Shown: positions 1-4,587 of the stretch, piece after piece
Layout: the number at the start of each line of letters is the position of its first letter
Position numbering within the stretch: the first letter of the stretch is position 1
Assembly: GCA_003230535.1 (NCBI GenBank)
Contig: QIEW01000445.1
Location: 1-7,504, forward strand
Direction of reading: 5' to 3'
Length of the DNA stretch: 7,504 bases
DNA from: a bacterium
Lineage (GTDB): Bacteria > SZUA-182 > SZUA-191
Notes under the pieces: model-generated
The model's database searches: none
What the model saw: only the letters and a program-made list of their open reading frames with translations
What the model was told of the DNA's origin: nothing
Program-made: the position numbers and the translations under genes

Positions 1-269
1 GAAAGTTCCTTCAGCTTCTTTTCAATTGTCTTTATCCCATCAATGGCAAGCTCCCATTCCTGGGCATCAGACTCTACCTCAAAGGTATAATTCTGTCTAT
101 CCACCATATTTGCCTGCTCAAAACTCTCAAAATCCATATGATACTTTTTTTTGTAGAAATCATCTGTCATCCGGTAGCGAGTGAGTCTTCTTAAATAGTC
201 TCTCCTAAGGAGATATTTAAGCTCATCTTCAGTCATCTCAGCTAACTGTTTTTTAAGAGCTGCTCCCAT
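1..269 (-). CDS. Small hypothetical protein, 3' end outside window
   Basis: An open frame starts at ATG 269 and runs off the left edge after 89 codons. I do not recognise it securely. The protein begins MGAALKKQLAEMTEDELKYL, is highly charged with no membrane segment, and later contains KKKYHMDFESFE and a region ending in VESDAQEWELAIDGIKTIEK that looks like an acidic amphipathic helix. The start is supported by an AGAGGTG Shine-Dalgarno about 8 nt upstream, lying inside the last codons of the preceding VapB-like gene, whose stop is only 5 nt before this ATG. That suggests translational coupling. Its place at the end of a run of TA genes suggests another TA component. From memory, proteins of this shape often precede small toxin-like genes, but I cannot confirm that here. 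Confidence 0.7.
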   Translation of the reverse strand, partial: MGAALKKQLAEMTEDELKYLLRRDYLRRLTRYRMTDDFYKKKYHMDFESFEQANMVDRQNYTFEVESDAQEWELAIDGIKTIEKKLKEL

Positions 270-274
270 ATAGT

Positions 275-538
275 TTACACCTCTTTTCTTGTCTCCGAAT
301 GTTCTCTGAGCTTTCGGGCAAATTCCAGGCTGTCGGTAATATCCTTACGATCCTTCCACATTCCCAAAAGAGGGGATTTGAGTATATCACCGGCGGTTTC
401 CCCCCTTTTTTCAACCGCTCCAATTTCCGGCACAATAACAACCACTACATCTGCCGGTCCTATTGGTAAATCCTCGGGAATATCTACCATAAGTTTATGA
501 TTTTCAGGGATATTGGCTTTTATGCTAATTGTTCTCAT
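275..538 (-). CDS. VapB-like antitoxin (no PIN toxin seen next to it)
   Basis: This protein of about 87 residues has the two-part layout of a small VapB-like antitoxin. The N-terminal part (about residues 1-40) is beta-rich, with KLMVDIPEDLPIGPADV followed by VVVIV, and resembles a swapped-hairpin DNA-binding half. The C-terminal part contains LLGMWKDRKDITDSLEFARK and a charged tail, the helical segment that in such families clamps a PIN-domain VapC toxin. Translation could begin at GTG 541 or ATG 538. I prefer ATG 538 because the purine tract GAGGGGGGAG sits too close to the GTG. Normally the vapC toxin follows directly. Here the next gene is a different small protein with no visible PIN motifs, so this may be an orphan antitoxin or one with an unusual partner. 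Confidence 0.72.
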   Translation of the reverse strand: MRTISIKANIPENHKLMVDIPEDLPIGPADVVVVIVPEIGAVEKRGETAGDILKSPLLGMWKDRKDITDSLEFARKLREHSETRKEV

Positions 539-540
539 CA

Positions 541-550
541 CTCCCCCCTC
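541..550 (-). promoter_or_regulatory. Ribosome binding site deciding the start of the VapB-like gene
   Basis: The minus strand reads GAGGGGGGAG immediately before a GTG-ATG pair. The GAGG core lies about 8 nt from ATG 538 but only about 5 nt from GTG 541, which favours the ATG. Confidence 0.5.
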
Positions 551-607
551 GCTCCCCAGGCTGGGAGGGCAATCATCAGCGAGAGTAAGAAAACTATTAT
601 TTTAAAA

Positions 608-880
608 TTAAGCAGCTTGGGAGATTTGTCTCCGTAGAATATCAGTCACCAGATGGCTGAGAGGAATACCAAGTTTCTGTGCCCGTTCCTTTAGCACATT
701 AACCACATCTTCATCTATCTCAACCTCGTAATGTCTTTTTCGGAGTTCAGCCTCCACATCCATAGTTTGAAACGCCTCCGGGTAGTCCGTTGTATCGTGA
801 GTATCCCAGAACTCGGCGGCTTCCTCACAACTGGCAAATTCGTTGGGAATTGGCTCAACCGGCCTCTTTTTGTCTTTCAT
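608..880 (-). CDS. CopG/BrnA-type ribbon-helix-helix antitoxin, no adjacent toxin
   Basis: The protein is 90 residues long. The first half carries the signature of the CopG_antitoxin (BrnA-like) family: FASCEEAAEFWDTHDTTDY at about residues 15-33. The second half (about 48-86) reads as a ribbon-helix-helix DNA-binding fold: strand HYEVEID, helix EDVVNVLKERAQKLG, turn IPLS, then helix HLVTDILRRQ. Such proteins bind their own operator and neutralise a partner toxin, typically the RelE-like RNase BrnT encoded just upstream. Upstream here is only the hicA remnant, with 66 bp between. Downstream, 66-69 bp away, is another antitoxin-like gene. The start at ATG 880 is backed by AGAGGT 5 nt upstream. 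The frame looks intact, so it may be an orphan regulator or may act on a toxin encoded elsewhere. Confidence 0.8.
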   Translation of the reverse strand: MKDKKRPVEPIPNEFASCEEAAEFWDTHDTTDYPEAFQTMDVEAELRKRHYEVEIDEDVVNVLKERAQKLGIPLSHLVTDILRRQISQAA

Positions 881-946
881 AATACCTCTGCTCAGACATT
901 GTCGGTGTCTCTGGCTGAAATGGGTAAAGCTGCCTTATTGTATTTG

Positions 947-1081
947 TTAGCTAACATAATCCTTAAATTCTTCCAGCGTTAATTTGGCTTCCTTAATTAT
1001 CCTCTTTTGCGTACTTTTCTTTATTGGTTTATGAGCAGGCACAGTAACTTTCAATGCACCAGCCGCCGTCCTTTTCTGATC
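947..1081 (-). pseudogene. hicA: Truncated hicA toxin remnant (C-terminal half only)
   Basis: Reading the minus strand from 1081 to the TAA at 947-949 gives DQKRTAAGALKVTVPAHKPI followed by KKSTQKRIIKEAKLTLEEFK and DYVS. This matches the second half of a HicA mRNA interferase: the VTVPAHKPI strand, then the KRIIKEAxLTLEEF helix. The first roughly 35-40 residues of the double-stranded-RNA-binding-like fold are missing, including the GSH segment with the catalytic histidine. The same frame has a TGA just upstream (near 1093) and no start codon in between. The remnant overlaps the 3' end of the upstream hicB in another frame, as expected if one deletion removed the end of hicB and the front of hicA. 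It should give no active toxin. Confidence 0.75.
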
Positions 1082-1263
1082 AGAGGTTGTTCAGTTAGGT
1101 AAAGCTCATCCTCCACCGGCTCCAGGTAAAGCTCAATAGCTTCTTTAATATTGACCAGGGCTTCCTCCTCCGTATCGCCTTCACTGATGCAGCCTGGCAG
1201 TGAAGGGGCATATACGGTATACCCCCCCTCCTCGGCAGCTTCCAACACTACTCTAATTTTCAT
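1051..1263 (-). CDS. hicB: HicB-type antitoxin (short form) with altered C-terminus
   Basis: This 70-residue protein is nearly all HicB domain: MKIRVVLEAAEEGGYTVYAP, then SLPGCISEGDTEEEALVNIK and EAIELYLEPVEDELYL. The pattern GGYTV-x-APSLPGC-x-S-x-GDT-x-EEAL-x-NI is diagnostic of short HicB/UPF0150 antitoxins, which have a partial RNase H-like fold without a separate DNA-binding domain. The AAGGAGG Shine-Dalgarno 7 nt before ATG 1263 is strong. The last residues, IRKGRRLVH, are basic, unlike the acidic ends usual here, and are read from hicA-derived DNA in a different frame. The antitoxin may still fold, but its cognate toxin is broken. It could be inert or could cross-neutralise the HicA encoded just upstream. 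Confidence 0.82.
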   Translation of the reverse strand: MKIRVVLEAAEEGGYTVYAPSLPGCISEGDTEEEALVNIKEAIELYLEPVEDELYLTEQPLIRKGRRLVH

Positions 1264-1276
1264 AACCCATCCTCCT

Positions 1277-1343
1277 TGTGCTGTCAGATTCCCAAATCCG
1301 ACACCACATACCTGCCTGTCAGGTCTGAGGACCTGACAGCACA
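1277..1343. repeat. REP-like double-hairpin element with perfect 11-bp inverted ends
   Basis: These 67 bp between hicA and the second hicB hold two consecutive hairpins. The first spans about 1278-1308: GTGCTGTCAGATT pairs with AATCCGACACCAC, with two mismatches and a CCCA loop. The second is perfect: CTGTCAGGTC (1316-1325), loop TGAG, GACCTGACAG (1330-1339). The outer ends TGTGCTGTCAG (1277-1287) and CTGACAGCACA (1333-1343) are perfect inverted repeats of each other. This is typical of REP/BIME-type or miniature palindromic elements. No T-run follows on either strand, so it is not a standard terminator. It ends right beside the AAGGAGG of the second hicB and could mask that site in mRNA. Confidence 0.7.
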
Positions 1344-1362
1344 GAACAGGATATATAGAGTT

Positions 1363-1584
1363 TTACTTTATCCAGTCCTCATTATTTAAACCTGATTGCT
1401 CAATCATGCTTTTCATAGTCTTGGGGGTAAAATACTTCTGATTGGCTATCACAGTGACTCTCCTTTTAACACCTCCAACATACCCTACAAACTGTTTATG
1501 ACTTCCTTTTTGTCTTGTAAGCTCAAATCCTTTACTTTTTAGAAAATTCTCTATCTCCTTGCTCGACCAGTTTGCCTTAGGCAT
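1363..1584 (-). CDS. hicA: HicA-family mRNA interferase toxin
   Basis: From ATG 1584 the protein has 73 residues, normal for HicA. It shows the family layout: helix SSKEIENFLKSKGFELTR, then QKGSHKQF with the catalytic histidine, a strand RRVTVIANQKYFTPKT, and the C-terminal helix MKSMIEQSGL. HicA toxins bind RNA through this dsRBD-like fold and cleave mRNA until HicB blocks them. The open frame extends upstream to TTG 1599 and ATG 1596, but ATG 1584 gives the usual short N-terminus and overlaps the hicB stop by 8 nt, a typical coupled arrangement. No recognition residue appears lost, so this should be the one complete toxin in the window. The pair is in hicB-hicA order, opposite to the Escherichia coli locus. 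Confidence 0.85.
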   Translation of the reverse strand: MPKANWSSKEIENFLKSKGFELTRQKGSHKQFVGYVGGVKRRVTVIANQKYFTPKTMKSMIEQSGLNNEDWIK

Positions 1585-1894
1585 ATACCATCTCATCAAA
1601 TTCTATTTTGTCGGCAAGGGAAGTTCCTTTTATTTGGCTCCCCAATCGTTTCGCCTCCACCTGAAAATATTTCAGCCATTCTTCCATCGGCGCCGGGCGG
1701 GGAATAAATTTTTCCTCGTCCCCGGCTTCATACACATCCTCCAGATAAAGCTCTACCGCCTCTCTCAGATTTGCCGTAGCCTCCTGAATACTCCTGCCCT
1801 GAGAAGCTACATTCAATTCCAAACAAATGGCTGAATATATCTCCCCTTCTTTTTCGATTAAGGTATGAAGTAACAATTTCTTATTTCCCGACAT
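1577..1894 (-). CDS. hicB: HicB-family antitoxin
   Basis: The protein is 105 residues long. Its N-terminal HicB domain reads LHTLIEKEGEIYSAICLELN, then VASQGRSIQEATANLREAVE and LYLEDV. The pattern of Y-x-A-x-C-x-ELN-x-ASQG and EA-x-ANL-x-EAVELYLE is the hallmark of the family. The C-terminal 40 residues, including MEEWLKYFQVEAKRL, are helical and charged with no clear RHH or HTH fold, so DNA binding is uncertain. It should neutralise the HicA whose gene overlaps its last codons. The start at ATG 1894 has GGAG about 8 nt upstream. The upstream 300 bp carries a repeat element and probably the promoter of this TA operon, though I could not identify a convincing -35/-10 pair. Confidence 0.85.
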   Translation of the reverse strand: MSGNKKLLLHTLIEKEGEIYSAICLELNVASQGRSIQEATANLREAVELYLEDVYEAGDEEKFIPRPAPMEEWLKYFQVEAKRLGSQIKGTSLADKIEFDEMVYA

Positions 1895-1920
1895 CGGCCA
1901 TCTCCAATTTTGATAAACGG

Positions 1921-2093
1921 TTTAGCTTTGACCCCGAATAATTCGGGACTTATAACACGCTCCCGTTGGTCGCTTCCATAGCGGGAGTTTTCGGTGATTT
2001 GTATGAGCCATTTTGTTTTTGACCGTTATTATGTAAGTAACTGTATTCAAATTACATCATCAATGTTCGCCGTGGATTTATGAATAATCCGGG
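1921..2093 (-). mobile_element. Dispersed repeat copy 1: MITE-like RAYT-derived remnant
   Basis: This stretch of about 173 bp is about 85% identical by eye to 4375-4545, in the same orientation. Its core (1933-2093) is bounded on the plus strand by CCCGAATAATTCGGG (1933-1947, a palindrome with 7-bp arms) and GAATAATCCGGG (2082-2093). On the minus strand the ends read CCCGGATTATTC and CCCGAATTATTC, 11 of 12 matching. Inside is an imperfect hairpin, CTCCCG...CGGGAG, near 1960-1987, followed by TTTT on the plus strand. It also holds a short frame resembling a Y1 transposase N-terminus (separate entry). It fills most of the 300-bp gap between the His-rich protein gene and hicB. The rest of the gap (2094-2194) is AT-rich with one weak hairpin. 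Confidence 0.7.
1922..2011 (-). pseudogene. Remnant N-terminus of a REP-associated Y1 transposase (copy 1)
   Basis: A 29-codon frame on the minus strand starts at ATG 2011: MAHTNHRKLPLWKRPTGACY followed by KSRIIRGQS and TAA at 1922-1924. The segment RKLPLWKRPTGACY resembles the region just before the first strand of REP-associated tyrosine (IS200/IS605-like) transposases, where R-x-LPHW-x-P-GA-x-YF is common. The catalytic HUH and tyrosine motifs are absent. Comparison with copy 2 shows three substitutions in the shared 19 codons, two of them silent and one His-to-Tyr, which suggests former coding selection. No good Shine-Dalgarno is seen. The family assignment is from memory of the motif, not a search. 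Confidence 0.4.
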
Positions 2094-2141
2094 TGACAAG
2101 ATTGGGATAATAAAAATATAAAAACAGCAACCAGCATAAAA

Positions 2142-2159
2142 AATATTTTAGCAAATATT
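2142..2159 (-). terminator. Possible weak terminator after the membrane-protein operon
   Basis: On the minus strand AATATTT-GCTA-AAATATT forms a perfect 7-bp AT-only hairpin followed by TTTTATG, about 35 bp after the stop of the His-rich protein gene. The layout fits a rho-independent terminator, but a stem without G-C pairs would be weak. Confidence 0.3.
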
Positions 2160-2194
2160 ACTGAATTCTGTCTCCTGATTCCTAAATATCCTTA

Positions 2195-2764
2195 TCAATG
2201 CCGGAAACTGAGGCCATAGAGCATAACTAAGGCTCCGGCAGTCATCTTTGTCACAAATTTTATGAGCCCAATGCCGATTGGCTCGTGAAAATGCGCTACG
2301 GCGGAAAAATTCTCCATTAAAAACATAAGGGCTACCAGACAAATTACCAGCATAGGGATAAACACGGGAGCAGGCCCGTGATGGCCATGAGCGTCGCCAT
2401 GAGCATCCCCATGACCGCCCTCGTCGTGTGCCGCCCCATAAGCGTCCGCTCCTTTTTGTTTACGTTGGCTTATCTGAAATTTTAATACCGCCCCAAGAAT
2501 AATTAATATTACCAGCCAATGTATATAATAAGAGAAGGGAGCCGCAGGATGCTCACCATGTCCGCCATTTCCTTCCCCTTGAGCTTCACCGTGTTCCTTC
2601 CCCTGACCTGATGAGGCGGAGTTATGTGCATCCTGGCTGGCCCACGCCTGAGATGTCCCCTGGGAGGTAAGTCCCCCCAAGGCCAGACTTGCCCCGAAGA
2701 CCAGAGTAATTATGATGATAAAATTAACCGCAGAGGACACCGATGTTCGCCAAGATGTTTTCAT
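2195..2764 (-). CDS. Small His-rich membrane protein linked to antiporter subunits, unknown family
   Basis: This protein has 189 residues and no family I recognise. Residues about 12-33 are hydrophobic (AVNFIIIITLVFGASLALGG) and are followed by AWA-SQ at about 40-42, so the N-terminus is either a signal peptide or a membrane anchor. Residues 43-77 are Gly/His/Glu-rich. A membrane helix at about 79-96 ends in RKQK, which by the positive-inside rule puts the next loop in the cytoplasm. That loop (about 105-130) is again His-rich, with a tandem GDAH repeat. Two more hydrophobic segments follow at about 133-150 and 162-186. About ten histidines in the two loops could bind metal. It lies 41 bp after the second antiporter gene and is probably co-transcribed, so I infer an accessory subunit or assembly factor. 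The start at ATG 2764 has only a weak GGTAAG upstream. Confidence 0.72.
   Translation of the reverse strand: MKTSWRTSVSSAVNFIIIITLVFGASLALGGLTSQGTSQAWASQDAHNSASSGQGKEHGEAQGEGNGGHGEHPAAPFSYYIHWLVILIILGAVLKFQISQRKQKGADAYGAAHDEGGHGDAHGDAHGHHGPAPVFIPMLVICLVALMFLMENFSAVAHFHEPIGIGLIKFVTKMTAGALVMLYGLSFRH
2384..2407. repeat. Two 12-bp tandem units encoding the GDAH repeat
   Basis: The plus strand carries GCCATGAGCGTC followed by GCCATGAGCATC, differing at one base, with a partial third unit after it. On the minus strand they encode consecutive Gly-Asp-Ala-His units in the second His-rich loop. Such a repeat can change length by slippage. Confidence 0.6.
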
Positions 2765-2805
2765 AGTCTACTTACCATTCGCTTAATACGGCAAATAATT
2801 TGTTA

Positions 2806-4332
2806 TTAAAAGAAGTACTTACTTACCTGCTCAGCCAGGCCGAGGGGTAGTTGGAAGAAGATGCCAAAGAACAGGGTGGCAAACCCCAAGATCAGTAACG
2901 GCCCCTTCATCCACCAGTTGGGATCCGCATTTTCCAGCGGATTTTCCAATGTTTCCACGGCATGTTCATGGGCCGCCCCAGGCTCCGTCTGTTCACCAAA
3001 CCAGCCGCCATAAATAATCGGCGCATAATAAACCAGGTTCATAAAGCTGCTTAGTAACAGAACACATAAGCCTAAAATCCCCACTCCCGCACCATAAGAA
3101 CCCACCTTGGAGACTTCCAGGGCCCCCAGGGCTAAAAACCACTTACTGATAAAGCCATTGAACGGGGGGAAGCCTATCATAGAGAGCCCCGCCAAGGTGA
3201 AACAGAACATGGTAACAGGCATACGCTTGCCGATACCCTTTAGATCCTTCAGTTGGCGTACCCCCAATTGGTGGATAAAAGCTCCGGCGCAAAGAAACAG
3301 AGTGCCCTTGATAATGGCATGGTTGAAGATATGCACCACGCCGCCCATGATACTTTTAGGCGTAAGGAGAGCTATCCCCAAAATGACGTAGCCAATCTGG
3401 GAGATACTGGAGTAGGCCAGCATTTTTTTGATCTCGGTCTGCTTGATGGCTACCGCCGAGCCTAAGACAATGTTTATTATGGCCAGGGTCAGCAGGGCCG
3501 TCGTAATCAGATGGTGGCTGGAGAGGGCTTCCTTGCCGACAATGGTATAGACAGTGCGGAGAATGCCGTAAGCGCCGGCCTTAATCATGATCCCCGACAG
3601 CAGGGCGCTGGCGGGGGCGGGGGCTACCGGATGGGCGCTGGGCAGCCAGACATGCACCGGAAACAATCCGGCCTTCACCCCGAAGCCGAAAATAAAGCCC
3701 CAGAAAATGTAAGGTAACATGGGATGGCCGGCTAACTTCCCGCCTATCTTATATAGTTCTCCCCCACCGGTAATACTATAGGTGGAGATAATCGAGAATA
3801 ACAGGATCAAACCACCGGCTACGCCCATAAATAAATAGATAAAACCGGCTTGCAGGGCCTCTTGGGTCTCTTCATGGATCACCATTACATAAGAGGCCAC
3901 ACTAAGCATCTCAAAAAATATGTACAAGGTGAATAGATTGCCGGTGAACACCACACCTAACATGCCCGACAGGGATAGCAGAGAAAAAACGTTATAGCGT
4001 CGGAGTGAATGTTCATGGGACATGTATTCTACGGCATAAATACTGGTCAGCATCCAGACCGCCACGGCGATCAGCCCGGTGATGATACTCAGGGCATCCG
4101 CCATAAAGGAAACCTTTAGCTGCAAACCGGTATCCAAGATTAATAAATACTTTGCGCCGCCGCTTATTGCGGGGTACATAGCCAATACTAATAAGAAATC
4201 TACCACCGCTACGGCCGCGGCAAACCGATTGGCATTCTCTTCCTTAATCAGCCGTAATACCGGCACGGCAAACAAAGGCAGAATGGATGCGAATAATGGT
4301 AGGTAGCTCTCAGTAAATCCTGGCACGCTCAT
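2806..4332 (-). CDS. MrpD/NuoM-like proton-conducting antiporter subunit
   Basis: The protein has 508 residues and about 14 hydrophobic segments of the Proton_antipo_M (NuoL/M/N, MrpA/D) fold. The conserved ion-path residues are in place, numbering from ATG 4332: Glu141 in FFEML (TM5), Lys220 in GFGVKAGLFPVHVWLPSAHP (TM7), Lys251 in SGIMIKAGAYG (TM8) and Lys397 in FNGFISKWFL (TM12). Lysine in TM12 is as in NuoL, NuoN and MrpD, whereas Escherichia coli NuoM has glutamate. There is no long C-terminal lateral helix of the NuoL type. The start is the third of three consecutive ATG codons. The strong AAGGAGG abuts the first, giving best spacing (6 nt) to ATG 4332. The frame continues to TTG 4365, but that start ignores the ribosome site. 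It probably pumps H+ or Na+ within a larger membrane complex. Confidence 0.9.
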   Translation of the reverse strand: MSVPGFTESYLPLFASILPLFAVPVLRLIKEENANRFAAAVAVVDFLLVLAMYPAISGGAKYLLILDTGLQLKVSFMADALSIITGLIAVAVWMLTSIYAVEYMSHEHSLRRYNVFSLLSLSGMLGVVFTGNLFTLYIFFEMLSVASYVMVIHEETQEALQAGFIYLFMGVAGGLILLFSIISTYSITGGGELYKIGGKLAGHPMLPYIFWGFIFGFGVKAGLFPVHVWLPSAHPVAPAPASALLSGIMIKAGAYGILRTVYTIVGKEALSSHHLITTALLTLAIINIVLGSAVAIKQTEIKKMLAYSSISQIGYVILGIALLTPKSIMGGVVHIFNHAIIKGTLFLCAGAFIHQLGVRQLKDLKGIGKRMPVTMFCFTLAGLSMIGFPPFNGFISKWFLALGALEVSKVGSYGAGVGILGLCVLLLSSFMNLVYYAPIIYGGWFGEQTEPGAAHEHAVETLENPLENADPNWWMKGPLLILGFATLFFGIFFQLPLGLAEQVSKYFF

Positions 4333-4338
4333 CATCAT

Positions 4339-4345
4339 CCTCCTT
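4339..4345 (-). promoter_or_regulatory. Strong Shine-Dalgarno before a triple ATG
   Basis: AAGGAGG directly precedes ATGATGATG on the minus strand. Spacings are 0, 3 and 6 nt, so the third ATG (4332) is the best start of the antiporter gene. Confidence 0.65.
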
Positions 4346-4374
4346 CCCTCAAGGACTGTTGGCAAATATTATAA

Positions 4375-4545
4375 TTTAGCTTCCCTCCCGAATAATTCGG
4401 GATCATAAACACGCTCCCGTTGGTCGCTTCCACAGCGGAAGTTTTCGGTAATTTGTATGAGCCATTTTGTTTTTTGACCGTTATATAAGCACTTGTATTC
4501 AAATAACATCATTAATGTTTACCTTGAATTTATGAATAATCCGGG
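4375..4545 (-). mobile_element. Dispersed repeat copy 2, lying inside the antiporter operon
   Basis: This is the second copy of the element at 1921-2093, about 171 bp. It has the same CCCGAATAATTCGGG palindrome (4387-4401) at one end and GAATAATCCGGG (4534-4545) at the other. It sits between two antiporter genes whose operon is otherwise tightly packed, producing a gap of about 255 bp, so an insertion is the simplest reading. The internal hairpin is weaker than in copy 1 (CTCCCG against CGGAAG, one mismatch). It could form structured RNA in the polycistronic message and alter expression of the downstream subunit. No clear target-site duplication is visible, as would be expected for IS200/IS605-type movement. 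Confidence 0.7.
4403..4465 (-). pseudogene. Remnant N-terminus of a REP-associated Y1 transposase (copy 2)
   Basis: This frame starts at ATG 4465 and reads MAHTNYRKLPLWKRPTGACL before TGA at 4403-4405. It matches copy 1 for 18 of the first 19 residues and then diverges where a small change shifts the frame. Its DNA differs from copy 1 by H-to-Y and two silent changes in that stretch. No transposase catalytic region remains. Confidence 0.4.
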
Positions 4546-4587
4546 TTATTAGAAATATCCACTCATTTTAAAATTAAGGATAATTTT

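Noticed and set aside
253-441. Minus-strand 62-codon frame overlapping the VapB-like gene
   Set aside because: It overlaps the family-like frame at 275-538, has no ribosome site and no domain features.
553-569. Small GC-rich inverted repeat CTCCCCAG/CTGGGAG upstream of the VapB-like gene, considered as an operator
   Set aside because: It is imperfect, very short-looped and unaccompanied by promoter elements, so there is too little to call it an operator.
1559-1834. Plus-strand 91-codon frame across hicB and hicA
   Set aside because: It is antisense to two well-supported TA genes and shows no domain pattern.
1955-1991. Hairpin CTCCCG...CGGGAG followed by TTTT inside repeat copy 1, considered as a rho-independent terminator
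   Set aside because: The T-run is on the plus strand, where there are no genes to terminate. The loop is long (about 15 nt) and copy 2 has a mismatched stem, so it is better explained as part of the repeat.
2148-2342. Minus-strand 64-codon frame overlapping the 3' part of the His-rich protein gene
   Set aside because: It is out of frame with the membrane protein, has mixed composition and no start signal.
599-4578. Shared 14-mer ATTTTAAAATTAAG at 599-612 and 4565-4578
   Set aside because: It is short, AT-rich and partly palindromic with no flanking similarity, so chance is the likely explanation.
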